This document shows positions 21,850-33,679 of a stretch of DNA of 64,000 nt, piece after piece. Under the pieces are notes generated by a model. That model made no database searches, was not told the origin of the DNA, and saw only the letters and a program-made list of their open reading frames with translations. The stretch spans positions 62,001-126,000 of the forward strand of contig CAWUER010000500.1 of the NCBI GenBank assembly GCA_963921195.1, given 5' to 3'. Both the position numbers and the translations under genes were made by a program. The number at the start of each line of letters is the position of its first letter. Position 1 is the first letter of the stretch. The stretch comes from Pegoplata infirma (Eukaryota > Arthropoda > Insecta > Diptera > Anthomyiidae).

Positions 21850-24205
21850 AAATTGACAAATTAATCATCCATTTTGCTCTACATCGATTATTTTTTGAGA
21901 TATAATTAAAATACCATAATTAACGTCCTTTTGCTTGTATTTTGATTATTTAAGAAGTTATTCGCAATTTAAAAATCTAGGAAAGAAAAATTTTATCTGG
22001 AACCGCTAAAGGGGTTACGCAGGGGTAAGAATGACAAATTAATCATCCATTTTGCTCTACATCGATTATTTTTTTAGATATAATTAAAATACCAAATTAA
22101 CGTCATTTTGCTTGAATTTTGATTATTTAAGAAGTTATTCGCAATTTAAAAATCTAACGAAAAAAAAATAATCTGGGATCGCTGAAGGGCTTATGAACGG
22201 GTAATAATGATACAAATATCATCCATTTGTCTCTACGTCGATTATTTTTTGAGATATAATTAAAATACCAAATTAACGTCCTTTTGCTTGTATTTTGATT
22301 ATTTAAGAAGTTATTCGCAATTTAAAAATCTAACAAAGAAAAATTTGATCTGGAACCGCTAAAGGGTTACGCAGGGGTGAAAGTGACAAAAATATCATCC
22401 ATTTTGCACTACATCGATTATTTTTTGAGTTATAATTAAAATACCAAGTTAACGTTCTTTTGCTTGTATTTTGATTATTTAAGAAGTTATTCGCAATTTA
22501 AAAATCTAGCAAAGAAAAATTTGATCTGGAACCGCTAAAGGGGTAACGCAGGGGTGAAAATTACAAAATTATCATCCATTTTGCTCTACATCGATTATTT
22601 TTTGAGTTATAGTTAAAATACCAAATTAACGTCCTTTTGCTTGTATTTTAATTATTTAAGAAGTTATTCGCAATTTAAAAATCTAACAAAGAAAAATTTG
22701 ATCTGGAACCGCCAAAGGGGTTACGCAGGGGTGAAAATGACAAAAATATCATCCATTTTGCTCTACACTGATTATTTTTTGAGATATAAATAAATAACCA
22801 AATTAACGTTCTTTTGCTTGTATTTTGATTATTTAAGAAGTTATTCGCAATTTAAAAATCTAGCAAAGAAAAATTTGATCTGGAACCGCTAAAGGGGTAA
22901 CGCAGGGGTGAAAATTACAAAATTATCATCCATTTTGCTCTACATCGATTATTTTTTGAGTTATAGTTAAAATACCAAATTAACGTCCTTTTGCTTGTAT
23001 TTTAATTATTTAAGAAGTTATTCGCAATTTAAAAATCTAGCAAAGAAAAATTTGATCTGGAACCGCTAAAGGGGTAACGCAGGGGTGAAAGTGACAAAAA
23101 TATCATCCATTTTGCTCTAAATCGATTATTTTTTGAGATATAAATAAAATACCATATTAACGTTCTTTTGCTTGTATTTTGATTATTTAAGAAGTTATTC
23201 GCAATTTAAAAATCTAGCAAAGAAATATTTGATTTGGAACCGCTAAAGGGGTTACGCAGGGGTGAAAGTGACAAAAATATCATCCATTTTGCTCTACATC
23301 GATTATTTTTTGAGATATAAATAAAATACCAAATTAACGTTCTTTTGCTTGTATTTTGATTATTTAAGAAGATATTCGCAATTTAAAAATCTAACAAAGA
23401 AAAATTTGATCTGGAACCGCCAAAGGGGTTACGCAGGGGTGAAAGTGACAAAAATATAATCCATTTTGCTCTACATTGATTATTTTTTGAGATATAATTA
23501 AAATACCAAATTAACGTTCTTTTGCTTGTATTTTGATTATTTAAGAAGTTATTCGCAATTTAAAAATCTAACGAAGAAAAAAATAATCTGGGATCGCTGA
23601 AGGGCTTGTAAACGGGTAATAATGATAAAAAATATCATCCATTTGTCTCTATCCCGATTAGTTTTTAAGATATAATTTAAATACCAAATTAATGCTCTTT
23701 TGCTTGTATTGTAATTATTAAAGAAGTTATTCCCAATTTAAAAATCTAACAAAGAAAAATTTGATCTGGAACCGCCAAAGGGGTTACGCAGGGGTGAAAA
23801 TGACAAAAATATCATCCATTTTGCTCTACATCGATTATTTTTTGAGATATTATTAAAATACCAAATTAACGTTCTTTTGCTTGTATTTTGATTATTTAAG
23901 AAGTTATTCGCAATTTAAAAATCTAACTAAGAAAAATTTGATCTGGAACCGCTAAAGGGGTAACGCAGGGGTGAAAGTGACAAAAATATCATCCATTTGT
24001 CTCTATCCCGATTAGTTTTTAAGATATACCTTAAATACCAAATTAACGTCCTTTTGCTTGTATTTTGATTATTTAATAAGTTATTCGCAATTTAAAAATC
24101 TAGCAAAGAAAAATTTGATCTGGAACCGCTAAAGGGGTTACGCAGGGGTAAGAATGACAAATTAATCATCCATTTTGCTCTACATCGATTATTTTTTGAG
24201 TTATA
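21850..24205 (+). repeat. 177-bp satellite block 3, forward, about 13 units
   Basis: It is the mirror image of block 2 with no mismatch in the segments I compared by eye. Units run from about 21930 to 24060. Confidence 0.95.
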
Positions 24206-24340
24206 ATTAATTATAACTTGATATTTGGAATGTAAAAAAAAAAACATTGTAAAGTTTCCAAAAAATCTCGTGATTTTCTCGTAAAATAGGAGGTAGGTAA
24301 AATTCTCGTAAAATTACGAGGATTTCCTCATAACTTTCAC
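24206..24340. repeat. Hinge between blocks 3 and 4
   Basis: Inverted copy of the 19107-19239 hinge, with TATAATTAATTATA, CTCGTAAAATAGGAGGTAGG and AAATTACGAGGATTTCC. Confidence 0.85.
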
Positions 24341-26306
24341 CCCTGCGTAACCCCTTTAGCGGTTCCAAATCAAATTTTTCTTTGCTAGATTTTTAAATTG
24401 CGAATAACTTCTTAAATAATTAAAATACAAGCAAAAGAACGTTAATTTGGTATTTTATTTATATCTCAAAAAGTAATCGATGTAGAGCAAAATGGATGAT
24501 ATTTTTATCATTATTACCCGTTCATAAGCCCTTCAGCCCTTCAGCCCCTGCGTAACCCCTTTAGCGGTTCCAAATCAAATATTTCTTTGCTAGATTTTTA
24601 AATTGCGAATAACTTCTTAAATAATCAAAATACAAGCAAAAGAACGTTAATATGGTATTTTATTTATATCTCAAAAAATAATCGATTTAGAGCAAAATGG
24701 ATGATATTTTTGTCACTTTCACCCCTGCGTTACCCCTTTAGCGGTTCCAGATCAAATTTTTCTTTGCTAGATTTTTAAATTGCGAATAACTTCTTAAATA
24801 ATTAAAATACAAGCAAAAGGACGTTAATTTGGTATTTTAACTATAACTCAAAAAATAATCGATGTAGAGCAAAATGGATGATAATTTTGTAATTTTCACC
24901 CCTGCGTTACCCCTTTAGCGGTTCCAGATCAAATTTTTCTTTGCTAGATTTTTAAATTGCGAATAACTTCTTAAATAATCAAAATACAAGCAAAAGAACG
25001 TTAATTTGGTTATTTATTTATATCTCAAAAAATAATCAGTGTAGAGCAAAATGGATGATATTTTTGTCATTTTCACCCCTGCGTAACCCCTTTGGCGGTT
25101 CCAGATCAAATTTTTCTTTGTTAGATTTTTAAATTGCGAATAACTTCTTAAATAATTAAAATACAAGCAAAAGGACGTTAATTTGGTATTTTAACTATAA
25201 CTCAAAAAATAATCGATGTAGAGCAAAATGGATGATAATTTTGTAATTTTCACCCCTGCGTTACCCCTTTAGCGGTTCCAGATCAAATTTTTCTTTGCTA
25301 GATTTTTAAATTGCGAATAACTTCTTAAATAATCAAAATACAAGCAAAAGAACGTTAACTTGGTATTTTAATTATGTCTCAAAAAATAATCAATGTAGAG
25401 CAAAATGGATGATATTTTTGTAATTTTCACCCCTGCGTAACCCCTTTAGCGGTTCCAGATCAATTTTTTTTTTTGCTAGATTTTTAAATTGAGAATAACT
25501 TCTTAAATAATCAAAATACAAGCAGAAGGACGTTAATTTGGTATTTTGATTATATCTCAAAAAATAATCGATGTAGAGCAAAATGGATGATAGTTTTGTC
25601 ATTTTCACCCCTGCGTAACCCCTTTAGCGGTTCCATATCAAATTTTTCTTTGCTAGATTTTTAAATTGCGAATAACTTCTTAAATAATCAAAATACAAGC
25701 AAAAGGCCGTTAATTTGGTATTTTAAATATATCTCAAAAAATAATCGATGTAGAGCAAAATGGATGATATTTTTGTCATTTACACCCCTGCGTAACCCCT
25801 TTAGCGGTTCCAGATCAAATTTTTCTTTACTAGATTTTTAAATTGCGAATAACTTCTTTAATAATTACAATACAAGCAAAAGAGCATTAATTTGGTATTT
25901 AAATTATATCTTAAAAACTAATCGGGATAGAGACAAATGGATGATATTTTTTATCATTATTACCCGTTTACAAGCCCTTCAGCGATCCCAGATTATTTTT
26001 TTCTTCGTTAGATTTTTAAATTGCGAATAACTTCTTAAATAATCAAAATACAAGCAAAAGGACGTTAATTTGTTATTTTAATTATATCTCAAAAAATTAT
26101 CGATGTAGAGCAAATGGATGATTTAGTCATTTTCACCCCTGCATAACCCCTTAGCGGTTCTAGATCAAATTTTTCTTTTCTAGATTTTTAAATGGCGAAT
26201 AACTTCTTAAATAATTAAAATACAAGCAAAACAACGTTAATTTGGTATTTAAATTATATATTTAAAACTAATCGGGATAGACAAAATTTAATGATATTTT
26301 TTATCA
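24341..26306 (-). repeat. 177-bp satellite block 4, reverse, about 11 units
   Basis: Mirror image of block 1. The 72-residue frame at 25390-25608 is the exact mirror of 17830-18048, which shows the arms agree at nucleotide level there. The mirror ends at 26306, one unit short of the left edge. Confidence 0.95.
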
Positions 26307-27000
26307 TTTTTTTAAAAAAATTAAATTAAATTTTTTTAAAAAATTCAACTTTTTTAAAAAATTCAACTTTTTTGAAAAATTACTTTTTTTTAAAAAAATT
26401 AACTTTTTTTTGAAAAATTAATTTTTTTTTGAAAAATAAATTTTTTTTGAAAAAAACATTTTTTTTTTGAAAAAATCACCTTTTTTTGAAAAAATCAACT
26501 TTTTTGAAAAAATCTACTTTTTTTGAAAAAATCAACTTTTTTTGAAAAAAATTAACTTTTTTTGAAAAATTTAAGTTTTTTTTAAAAAATTAACTTTTTT
26601 TTGAAAAATTAATTTTTTTTTGAAAAAATCAACTTTTTTGAAAAAAACAATTTTTTTTGAAAAAATCACCTTTTTTTAAAAAAATCAACTTTTTTGAAAA
26701 AATCAACATTTTTTGAAAAAATCAACTGTTTTTAAAAAAATTAACTTTTTTTGAAAAATTTAAGTTTTTTTAAAAATTTCAACTTTTTTGAAAAAATTAA
26801 CTTTTTTTTTGAAAAATACAACTTTCTTTAAAAAATTAAAGTTTTTCAAAAAACAAATTTTTTTTTTTTTGAAAAAATCAACTTTTTTAATTTTTTTTTT
26901 TTTTTGTAAAATTCAGCTTTTTTTTTGAAAAACTGAAGTTTTTTAAAAAACATTTTAATTTTTTTAAAATTTTAAACTTTTTTGAAAAATTAGCTTCGGC
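26307..27000. repeat. Poly-A/T tract, right outer arm
   Basis: TTTTTTGAAAAAATCAACTT-type tandem text, the inverted counterpart of 16050-17040 but about 300 bp shorter and with a different unit order. The two outer arms have therefore diverged by slippage while the satellite core has not. Confidence 0.85.
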
Positions 27001-27358
27001 ACAACCAAAATCGTAAACTATTGAATAAAATAAAAAAATATTTCATCCGTGTGCATGAAACTGAAATACGCTGAAACTAACTTTCATTTTATTTTCGTGA
27101 GACTGAAAATAAAATAAAAATTCTCACGAAATGAAAGTCTCATTTGCCTAAAATGAGAATGAAAATTATTTAAAAGTTTCATTCATTCAATTCTCGTTTG
27201 ATTACTTCTTCTTTCACTGCACACACACAAGCAACGAAAAATGAAAACAATCAAATTATTTCATAGTTCATGAGTGAGATATACAATTTTTATTTTCATT
27301 TTAGAGTTTCATGAAACTGAAAGAAAAAGAGTGAGCAAATACGAAGCCTGATTTCAAT

Positions 27359-28742
27359 CTTTTCCGGCATAACACAAAGTCAGTACATATAAGAGATTAT
27401 TTTAATGTTGGTTTGATAGATGATTCATCGCTTGGTAAGAAGTTATAAGACGGTTAAGTTTTGAAACCAAAAATTAAGAGTTTTTAAATTTTCGAGGTTT
27501 TTTGATCAGGGATTTCGGCCCCCTCTATAAAATGGAAAAAGTTGAATTAGAGTTGGTAGCTGTTGTAATTCTAAACTTTTTGGAATTGATCCCGTTAATG
27601 TGCCACGAATAGTTAAGGAGTTTCAGCAGATCAAAGTTCGAAAGAAAAAACGTAATTTTTTTAAATACCAGTTTTTCGCGAGGCACATTCGCGGTTTCAT
27701 TCGAAATTTGGTGGACTTTTGCGTAAACCTAGTTTTTTGTGAAATTACATAAAAAAATCACTGACGGGTTTATAAAAAATAAATTGCAAAAATTTTATGG
27801 CATTTTTGAAAATTGTGCGAAATTTTCAAATTTGTTTCCTATTTTTTTTAGTAGCAATTAATGCATCATGTTCATTTTAATACACCAAAAGACGTGCCTT
27901 AACGAGTAGAACTGATTTGCTTTTTGACTTTTTACTGTATGCCATTCTGAGCGGAAAGCGCGATGATTTTATCTAAACCTGTTGTGATCTGGCACATCCA
28001 AGGCTTTACACAAAATCGGATGAAATTTTTTTAAATGAAAGCCCACTTGATGTGTCATCATAAAATCAGAGGCGGGTTAAAAAATATTGATGATTATAGA
28101 TTTTTTGGACCATATTAAATTTTCTTGTTATAAAAAAGCATCACCGATTTTTTTTAAGCTACTGGTACAATGATACGAATTTCCGTGACTTTTTTCAGTA
28201 ATACCAACGCGCATTGCCTAAATACATATGTTATAAAAAATTGTGAAACTTTTCTTTTACCGCGAATTAATCGTGATTTTAGGTACTTAGATTTTTTTTT
28301 TAAATCGTTTGGTCATTAAAGGGTTGAATTTATATCATATATTTTATAAGAAATGATATATCCTGGCATGTTTTAATAACGCATGCAACAAATGTGTAAA
28401 AAAAAATCTTTAAAATATTTTTAAGATTTTTAAAACCGCTAAATCTTAAAACCGCCATGACTTTTGACCCCCTTGCGCGATTTAATTGACGCGAACGAGT
28501 TTCTTATTCTTAAATAGCTTCTAATATTTATGTCAACTTTCATCGATGTGCCATCAAAACAAAAATCACATCTTTTTTACCTCAAAATTTAAGTCTCCTC
28601 ATACATACACATAAAACTATAAACAACATGAGAATTCAAAAATCTATATGAGAAATAAAAAAACTTTCAACAAACAGTTTCTACTTCTGTATTTGTTTTT
28701 GTAAGTTAAACAATGCAAGAGATAAACACATACTCACTCGCA
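27359..28742. other. Unique-looking AT-rich DNA, no gene seen
   Basis: This is the right flank of the giant element. No open frame with coding character, no RNA gene boxes and no paired ends were found. Confidence 0.5.
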
Positions 28743-28971
28743 CACACAGAAAACAAAATAAGTAAAGCTAAAAATTTTATTAAACAATTAATTATATTAA
28801 TTAAATATTTAATAAATATTAAACTAAAAAAACAATTAAAATGCTTATTAAAAAAACGTTAAAAATCTGATTAAACAATTAATTATATTAATTAAAAATT
28901 TAATTGATATTAAATTAAAAAACAATTAAAATTTTAATTAAAATAAAATATACAATATTATTTTCTGTGTG
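28743..28971. repeat. Possible small MITE with CACACAGAAAA ends
   Basis: CACACAGAAAAC on the left and TTTTCTGTGTG on the right flank two degenerate copies of TTAATTATATTAATTAAA-like text. No target duplication was seen, so this is tentative. Confidence 0.4.
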
Positions 28972-30479
28972 TTAACTTTTGATTTATTTAATACTCCTCC
29001 AAATTATATGGCAGATTCGAAGACTATTCACGATTAGCATTAGGGGTTTTCAATTAAAACACACATCTGGAGTAAAATATTTGTGTGGTTCAGGCACATT
29101 ATGTGGTGGTCTAACCGATCTTAGGTACATATTTTGAATAGGTTTTTTGGCGTGTTGGTCATAAAATTCTTCTTAAAGGTGGTTGTATTTGTTTTAACAT
29201 TACTGTATTTAAATAGTTTTATTTGTTTAACAAATTAATTGTCTTTATCAAGTTTTGCATATGAATTTTCAAGTTTCATTATTAATATTTCTTACAGTTC
29301 ATCCAAAAATAAAACACATGCGTAAGCAGTTAAAAAAAGTCATAAAGTTTTAGGTGGAAAAAATTAATGAAAAAACAAACAAAAAAATTGCTTAAATAAA
29401 GAATTATTGAAATTGGAATTGCTAAATAAATAGCAAAAGAAATAATAAAGGAAAAAAATCATAAAAAATTGTATATAAAAATACACCAAAAAAAAACAAG
29501 AATTCAAAATAATTAAATAAAAAAAAAGAAATCAAACACACTTAAAGAATTTATAAGTGTATCTTATAAAAATAAATTTAATTACAATTTTTAAAGTGCT
29601 TTCCTGAATAATATATTAATATATTTTATGTGAAAAAATACGTTAAAACACTTTTGACATATTGAAAATTATATTGCCTTTAATTGAGCGTAAAAACTAT
29701 TTTATTATATTTTTAAAAAATAAAAAAATATGATGAAATTGTTTTAAACAGCAACGAAAAAAAACATACACAAAACTTATTTTTTTAATATGCAAAATTT
29801 ATCTTTCACCTTAACCCTGAACAATATCAATGAAGCCTGACATTTATTTTTATTAATTGTAATATAAAAATTTAAATTTTTTGCGAATATGGTTGTAGCT
29901 GGCAGCAATTACAAACCAAAATGACATAAATTAGTTAATTGAATTAAAATAATATAGATTGCAAAAAATTTAATAAAAAATTGTTTTGATTGTCAATGAT
30001 CAGGAAAATTTTTGTTCAACACGTTTTTATGGCGTATGTAATTAAGAAAGATTTAAAAAAGTTGCATTCATTTAAAATTTTACAAATCATTCTTCCCACC
30101 AAAGAATAAAGGCAAAATTTTATTTTCTGACATTAGGTTTTTAAATTTTCTTTATAATAACAGCATGTATTCTCCTTGAAGTCATTAAAACATATCCATT
30201 TTCAGTTTTTTAAATTAAAAAAAAAAATAATTTAAGAATTTTATTTTATTAAAAAATCAAAAAGTATGTTATTTTAAAGAACCATATTTTTGAACGTATC
30301 TATCTGATTTTCACGATTTAGTAAACATTCGAATTCAACAATTGTTTATACCAATGCAGTCAAAACTGTTTTTAATGCATTTTGGATGAAATATCAATAT
30401 TTATATGCATTTTTTAAAACTGTGACCCCTCACCCCCCTTTAATTTTTTTGATTTTTCCATACAAAAAACTAATTTGAT
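28972..30479. other. AT-rich intergenic, nothing recognised
   Basis: Low-complexity DNA with many A-runs. No coding or RNA feature is supported. Confidence 0.55.
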
Positions 30480-32395
30480 GTACACTAAAAAAAAGACATA
30501 ACTTAAATTTAGGAAAAAAAATTTTGAAAATTTTTCATGAAATTTCCTAAAATTTAGTTAAATGTAACTAAAAAATGGGAAATTTTCCTAACTATAAGGA
30601 AAAGATGTTAGTTCATGTACTTATAAATAGTTCATAGTTTTCCTAAAATGGACTTATTAAATATAAGGAAAAAATTCTTTCTGCCAAAGAAATTTTTCCC
30701 AAATCTAAGAAGCATGTATTTATTTTTAAGACACATTTCTTAAATATATTTTCACACAAAATTTAGTACAAGTTTAGTTAAAATTTACTACAAATAATTT
30801 CACTGAGTTTCACTTCTTAGAATTGAGGAAGAGTACTTCTTAGAATTTAGTTAAAAACTTCTTAGAATTATGTTTAAACTTCTTAGAATTTAGTAAAAAC
30901 TTCTTAGAATTTAGTTCTAAAAATATATTTATTTTCTTAGAATTTAGTTTACAACTTTTTAGAATTTAGTTAAAACTTCCTGGAATTTAGTTAAAACTTC
31001 CAGAATTTCGTTAAAAATTTCTTAGAATTTAGTTAAAAACCCTAGTAAAAAAGTTTTGATATAATGATATATAACTTGATACAATCATATTGAATTATAT
31101 ATAACGTTTTATATGATCAGATCTAATTACATCAAAGATTTAATGTCCCGAGTAAAAAAGATCTGATATAATCATATATGCTATTATATAATTATTTATA
31201 TTTATATATGGTTATGCATGAACTTTGATATGGACATATAAGTTTATATATAGCATTGTATTTTTCCTTATTTTTTAATATAATAACATACATATTCATA
31301 TCTATTTACATACCGATCTATATGAAATTAGATATGACATATAATGTCGGGAATTTTTAGATATGGCAGATAAAAAGATATATGATTTTATTTATAATTA
31401 TATCCCGAAAAAAATTTTCGAAATTTTCTAAGTCCCGGACAATTAAATAAAAATTAAAAAATTTTCAAGTCCTAAAAAATTTTATGAAAATTTCCCAAAG
31501 TCCCGGAGTAAAAAAGTCATTTGGAGTAAAAAAATCATTGAAAATGTTTTTAGGAGAAATTTTATTTTTTTGAAAAATTTTTAAGTTCCGAAAAAATGTT
31601 TTTAAATTTTCTAAGACACAAACATTTTTTGGAATTTTTAAATCCCTTAAAAATGATTTTAGAAAAAAATTACAAATTTTTAATAATTTGCTAAGTCCCG
31701 AAAAATTCCGAAGAATGCAAAAAAGCTCTTCTAATTGATAATGTATCCAATCTGATAAAATAATTTCTAATTTCTCGTTTAAAATTCCAAAAAAATTCAC
31801 CAGATTTCATCTAATTATATAAAAATTTATCTAATTTTAACAGATAAGATATGATTTAATACAATTAGATAGACCCATTTTTGGGATCAAACTTAATCAA
31901 ATTTGATATTATTTTATCAAAAATAATAGAATTTGATATAATCGTATAATATTCGATCCGCCAATTTTCGGATCAAAATTAATATGGATTTACATAAAAG
32001 CATATCTTTTCATATATAATTAAATATTGCGTCATATAACTTTTTTTATTCGGGGTGGGCTCCATTTTCTTATCTGAAGTTATACATAAATATATATGAC
32101 TTTATATGATTATATAAATCTACATTAATTTATATAAAATAAGATCAACTGGACCAAAATTCGGATCTAATTGTATCATTTTTAATATATGTGTATCTAA
32201 AATAATACAATAAGATAATTATACTAATATTATCCTGAGACGAAATCAGGTCTCAGGACTTATCGGGTCCGAACCCAATCTAGTCCTAAAATGTGTATGA
32301 ACTAAAGTTGAACACAAATTTTCCCATTTTCTAGTTAAAATTTGCGTAATATTAAATATTTTTATTTTCCCTATTTTAAAGAATAATTTGATCTG
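30480..32395. repeat. Element with tandem 'CTTCTTAGAATTTAGTTAAAA' units, copy 1, interrupted
   Basis: It begins TACACTAAAAAAAAG. At 30820-31030 about ten units of roughly 22 bp read ACTTCTTAGAATTTAGTTAA. After a nested insertion the family resumes with CCAATCTAGTCCTAAAATGT and CCCATTTTCTAGTTAAAATT (32275-32395). The same two blocks flank 42119-42819, whose right end (CTTTTTTTAATGTAC) is the inverse of this left end. Confidence 0.6.
31147..32054. mobile_element. CCCGAGTAAAAAA-ended AT-rich element
   Basis: The ends are CCCGAGTAAAAAAGATCTGA and TTTTTTTATTCGGG. The interior is rich in TTTGATATAATCATATAT-type motifs in both orientations. No target duplication was found. It is probably related to 2934-5381 and 8442-10186 by end sequence. 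Confidence 0.5.
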
Positions 32396-33679
32396 AAACG
32401 AACTCCAAACTTTAAAACAAAACTTTTTTTGAGTTCAACAGTTTTCTATATCAATGCAGTCAAAAAAGTTTTTTTTTAATGTATTTTTGGTGCTATTGCA
32501 ATTTGTATGAATGTATTTTTAAAAACTTTGGTCTCCTTAAATTTTTTGAAACTTGCATAATTCGAAAATTTGGGATTTTTTACATAAAATTGAGTACAGT
32601 TTTTACACCCTACACCACTCTGTGGTACAGGGTATAATGACTTTGTACTGATGTTTGTAACTACCCGAAATATTGGTCCTAGACCCACTTTTAAGTATAC
32701 CAATCGACTCAGAATAACTTTTTAAGTAATTCTAGCGATATCCGTCCATCCGTCTGTCTGTCCGTTCATATAAACGTTGTTAACACGATACAGGTTGCAG
32801 TCATCAATCGATTTGGTTGAAATTTGAAACTTAAGCTTCGTTTAGCCTAAGGACAAAGCCTATCGAAATTGGAAAAAAATCGGTCCATGTTAAGACCTAG
32901 CCCCCATACAAAGGTTTGCTTTAATTTTTGCTCATATGGCTTTATTAACCGTATTGTATAGGTATCCTTTCGAAATTTGGCAGGTACACTCAAAAAAAAA
33001 AGTTTGTAAAATTACAAGTAAAAGGCCTTGTAATTCTATTTTACTAATATTTTTGTCTTTTTACAAAAATTGTAGTATATTTAATAAAACGAAAACTACA
33101 GTTTGCTTTATAATTTTACTATTATATGTTGGTAAATTTATTTTACAAATTTTTTAGGTACATTTACAAAAAAGTGAGTTATTTTACAAATTAAAAAAAT
33201 ATTACAAGGTGTTTAGTTTTTTTACACAAGAAAACTATAATTGTACAACAAAATTTTGCTTGATGTTATTTAGTCTTTCTACCAAAAAAATGTTTTATTA
33301 CAAAAATTTTTCAAGATCGTTTACAAGGTTTTCAGTTTGAAATGTATGTATTGAAAAGTACAAAATTCCAATGTAATTTTTCAAAAAACTTATTTTATTA
33401 CTAGAAATAATGTTGTTTTACAAAACAAAAAAATAATTATTTAACAATAGGACACGCAAAAATTTTCTAAGTTTAGATTTTTTTTGCTTTTTGGAGTAAA
33501 AAAATTTAGTTAAAAATATTTTTTTATAAAAAAAAAATTTCATGAAAAAAAGGAAATTTTTTAAGTTCCGGACACAAACATTTTGCAACTTTTTGTAAGC
33601 TTTAGCAAAAAATTTAATTTATACCCCATTTTTTGGTAATTTGCGTTAAGTAAAATACCACAATTTTTATGTGTTTCTA

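Larger units (their letters stand above)
15680..27350. mobile_element. Giant hAT-ended satellite palindrome (11.7 kb)
   Basis: The left terminus CAGGGTACGTATTTGCTCAC is answered inverted at 27331-27350 (CAGGCTTCGTATTTGCTCAC). The 8-bp duplication ATTTCAAT is exact at 15672-15679 and 27351-27358. Subterminal regions on both sides share an inverted block (GTTTTCATTTTTCGTTGCTT, a GTGTGTGTGCAGTGAAAGAA block) and numerous TTTCATTT/AGTTTCA motifs. The core (about 17132-26306) is a palindrome with arms of about 4.59 kb and a centre near 21719, built from 177-bp tandem units. No transposase frame exists. I infer a non-autonomous hAT element that captured or grew a satellite array. An assembly foldback could mimic the inner palindrome, but not the terminal repeats with a target duplication. 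Confidence 0.85.

Noticed and set aside
17057..26306. CRISPR array
   Set aside because: Units are 177 bp, directly abutting, with no unique spacers, in an AT-rich eukaryotic context. This is satellite DNA.
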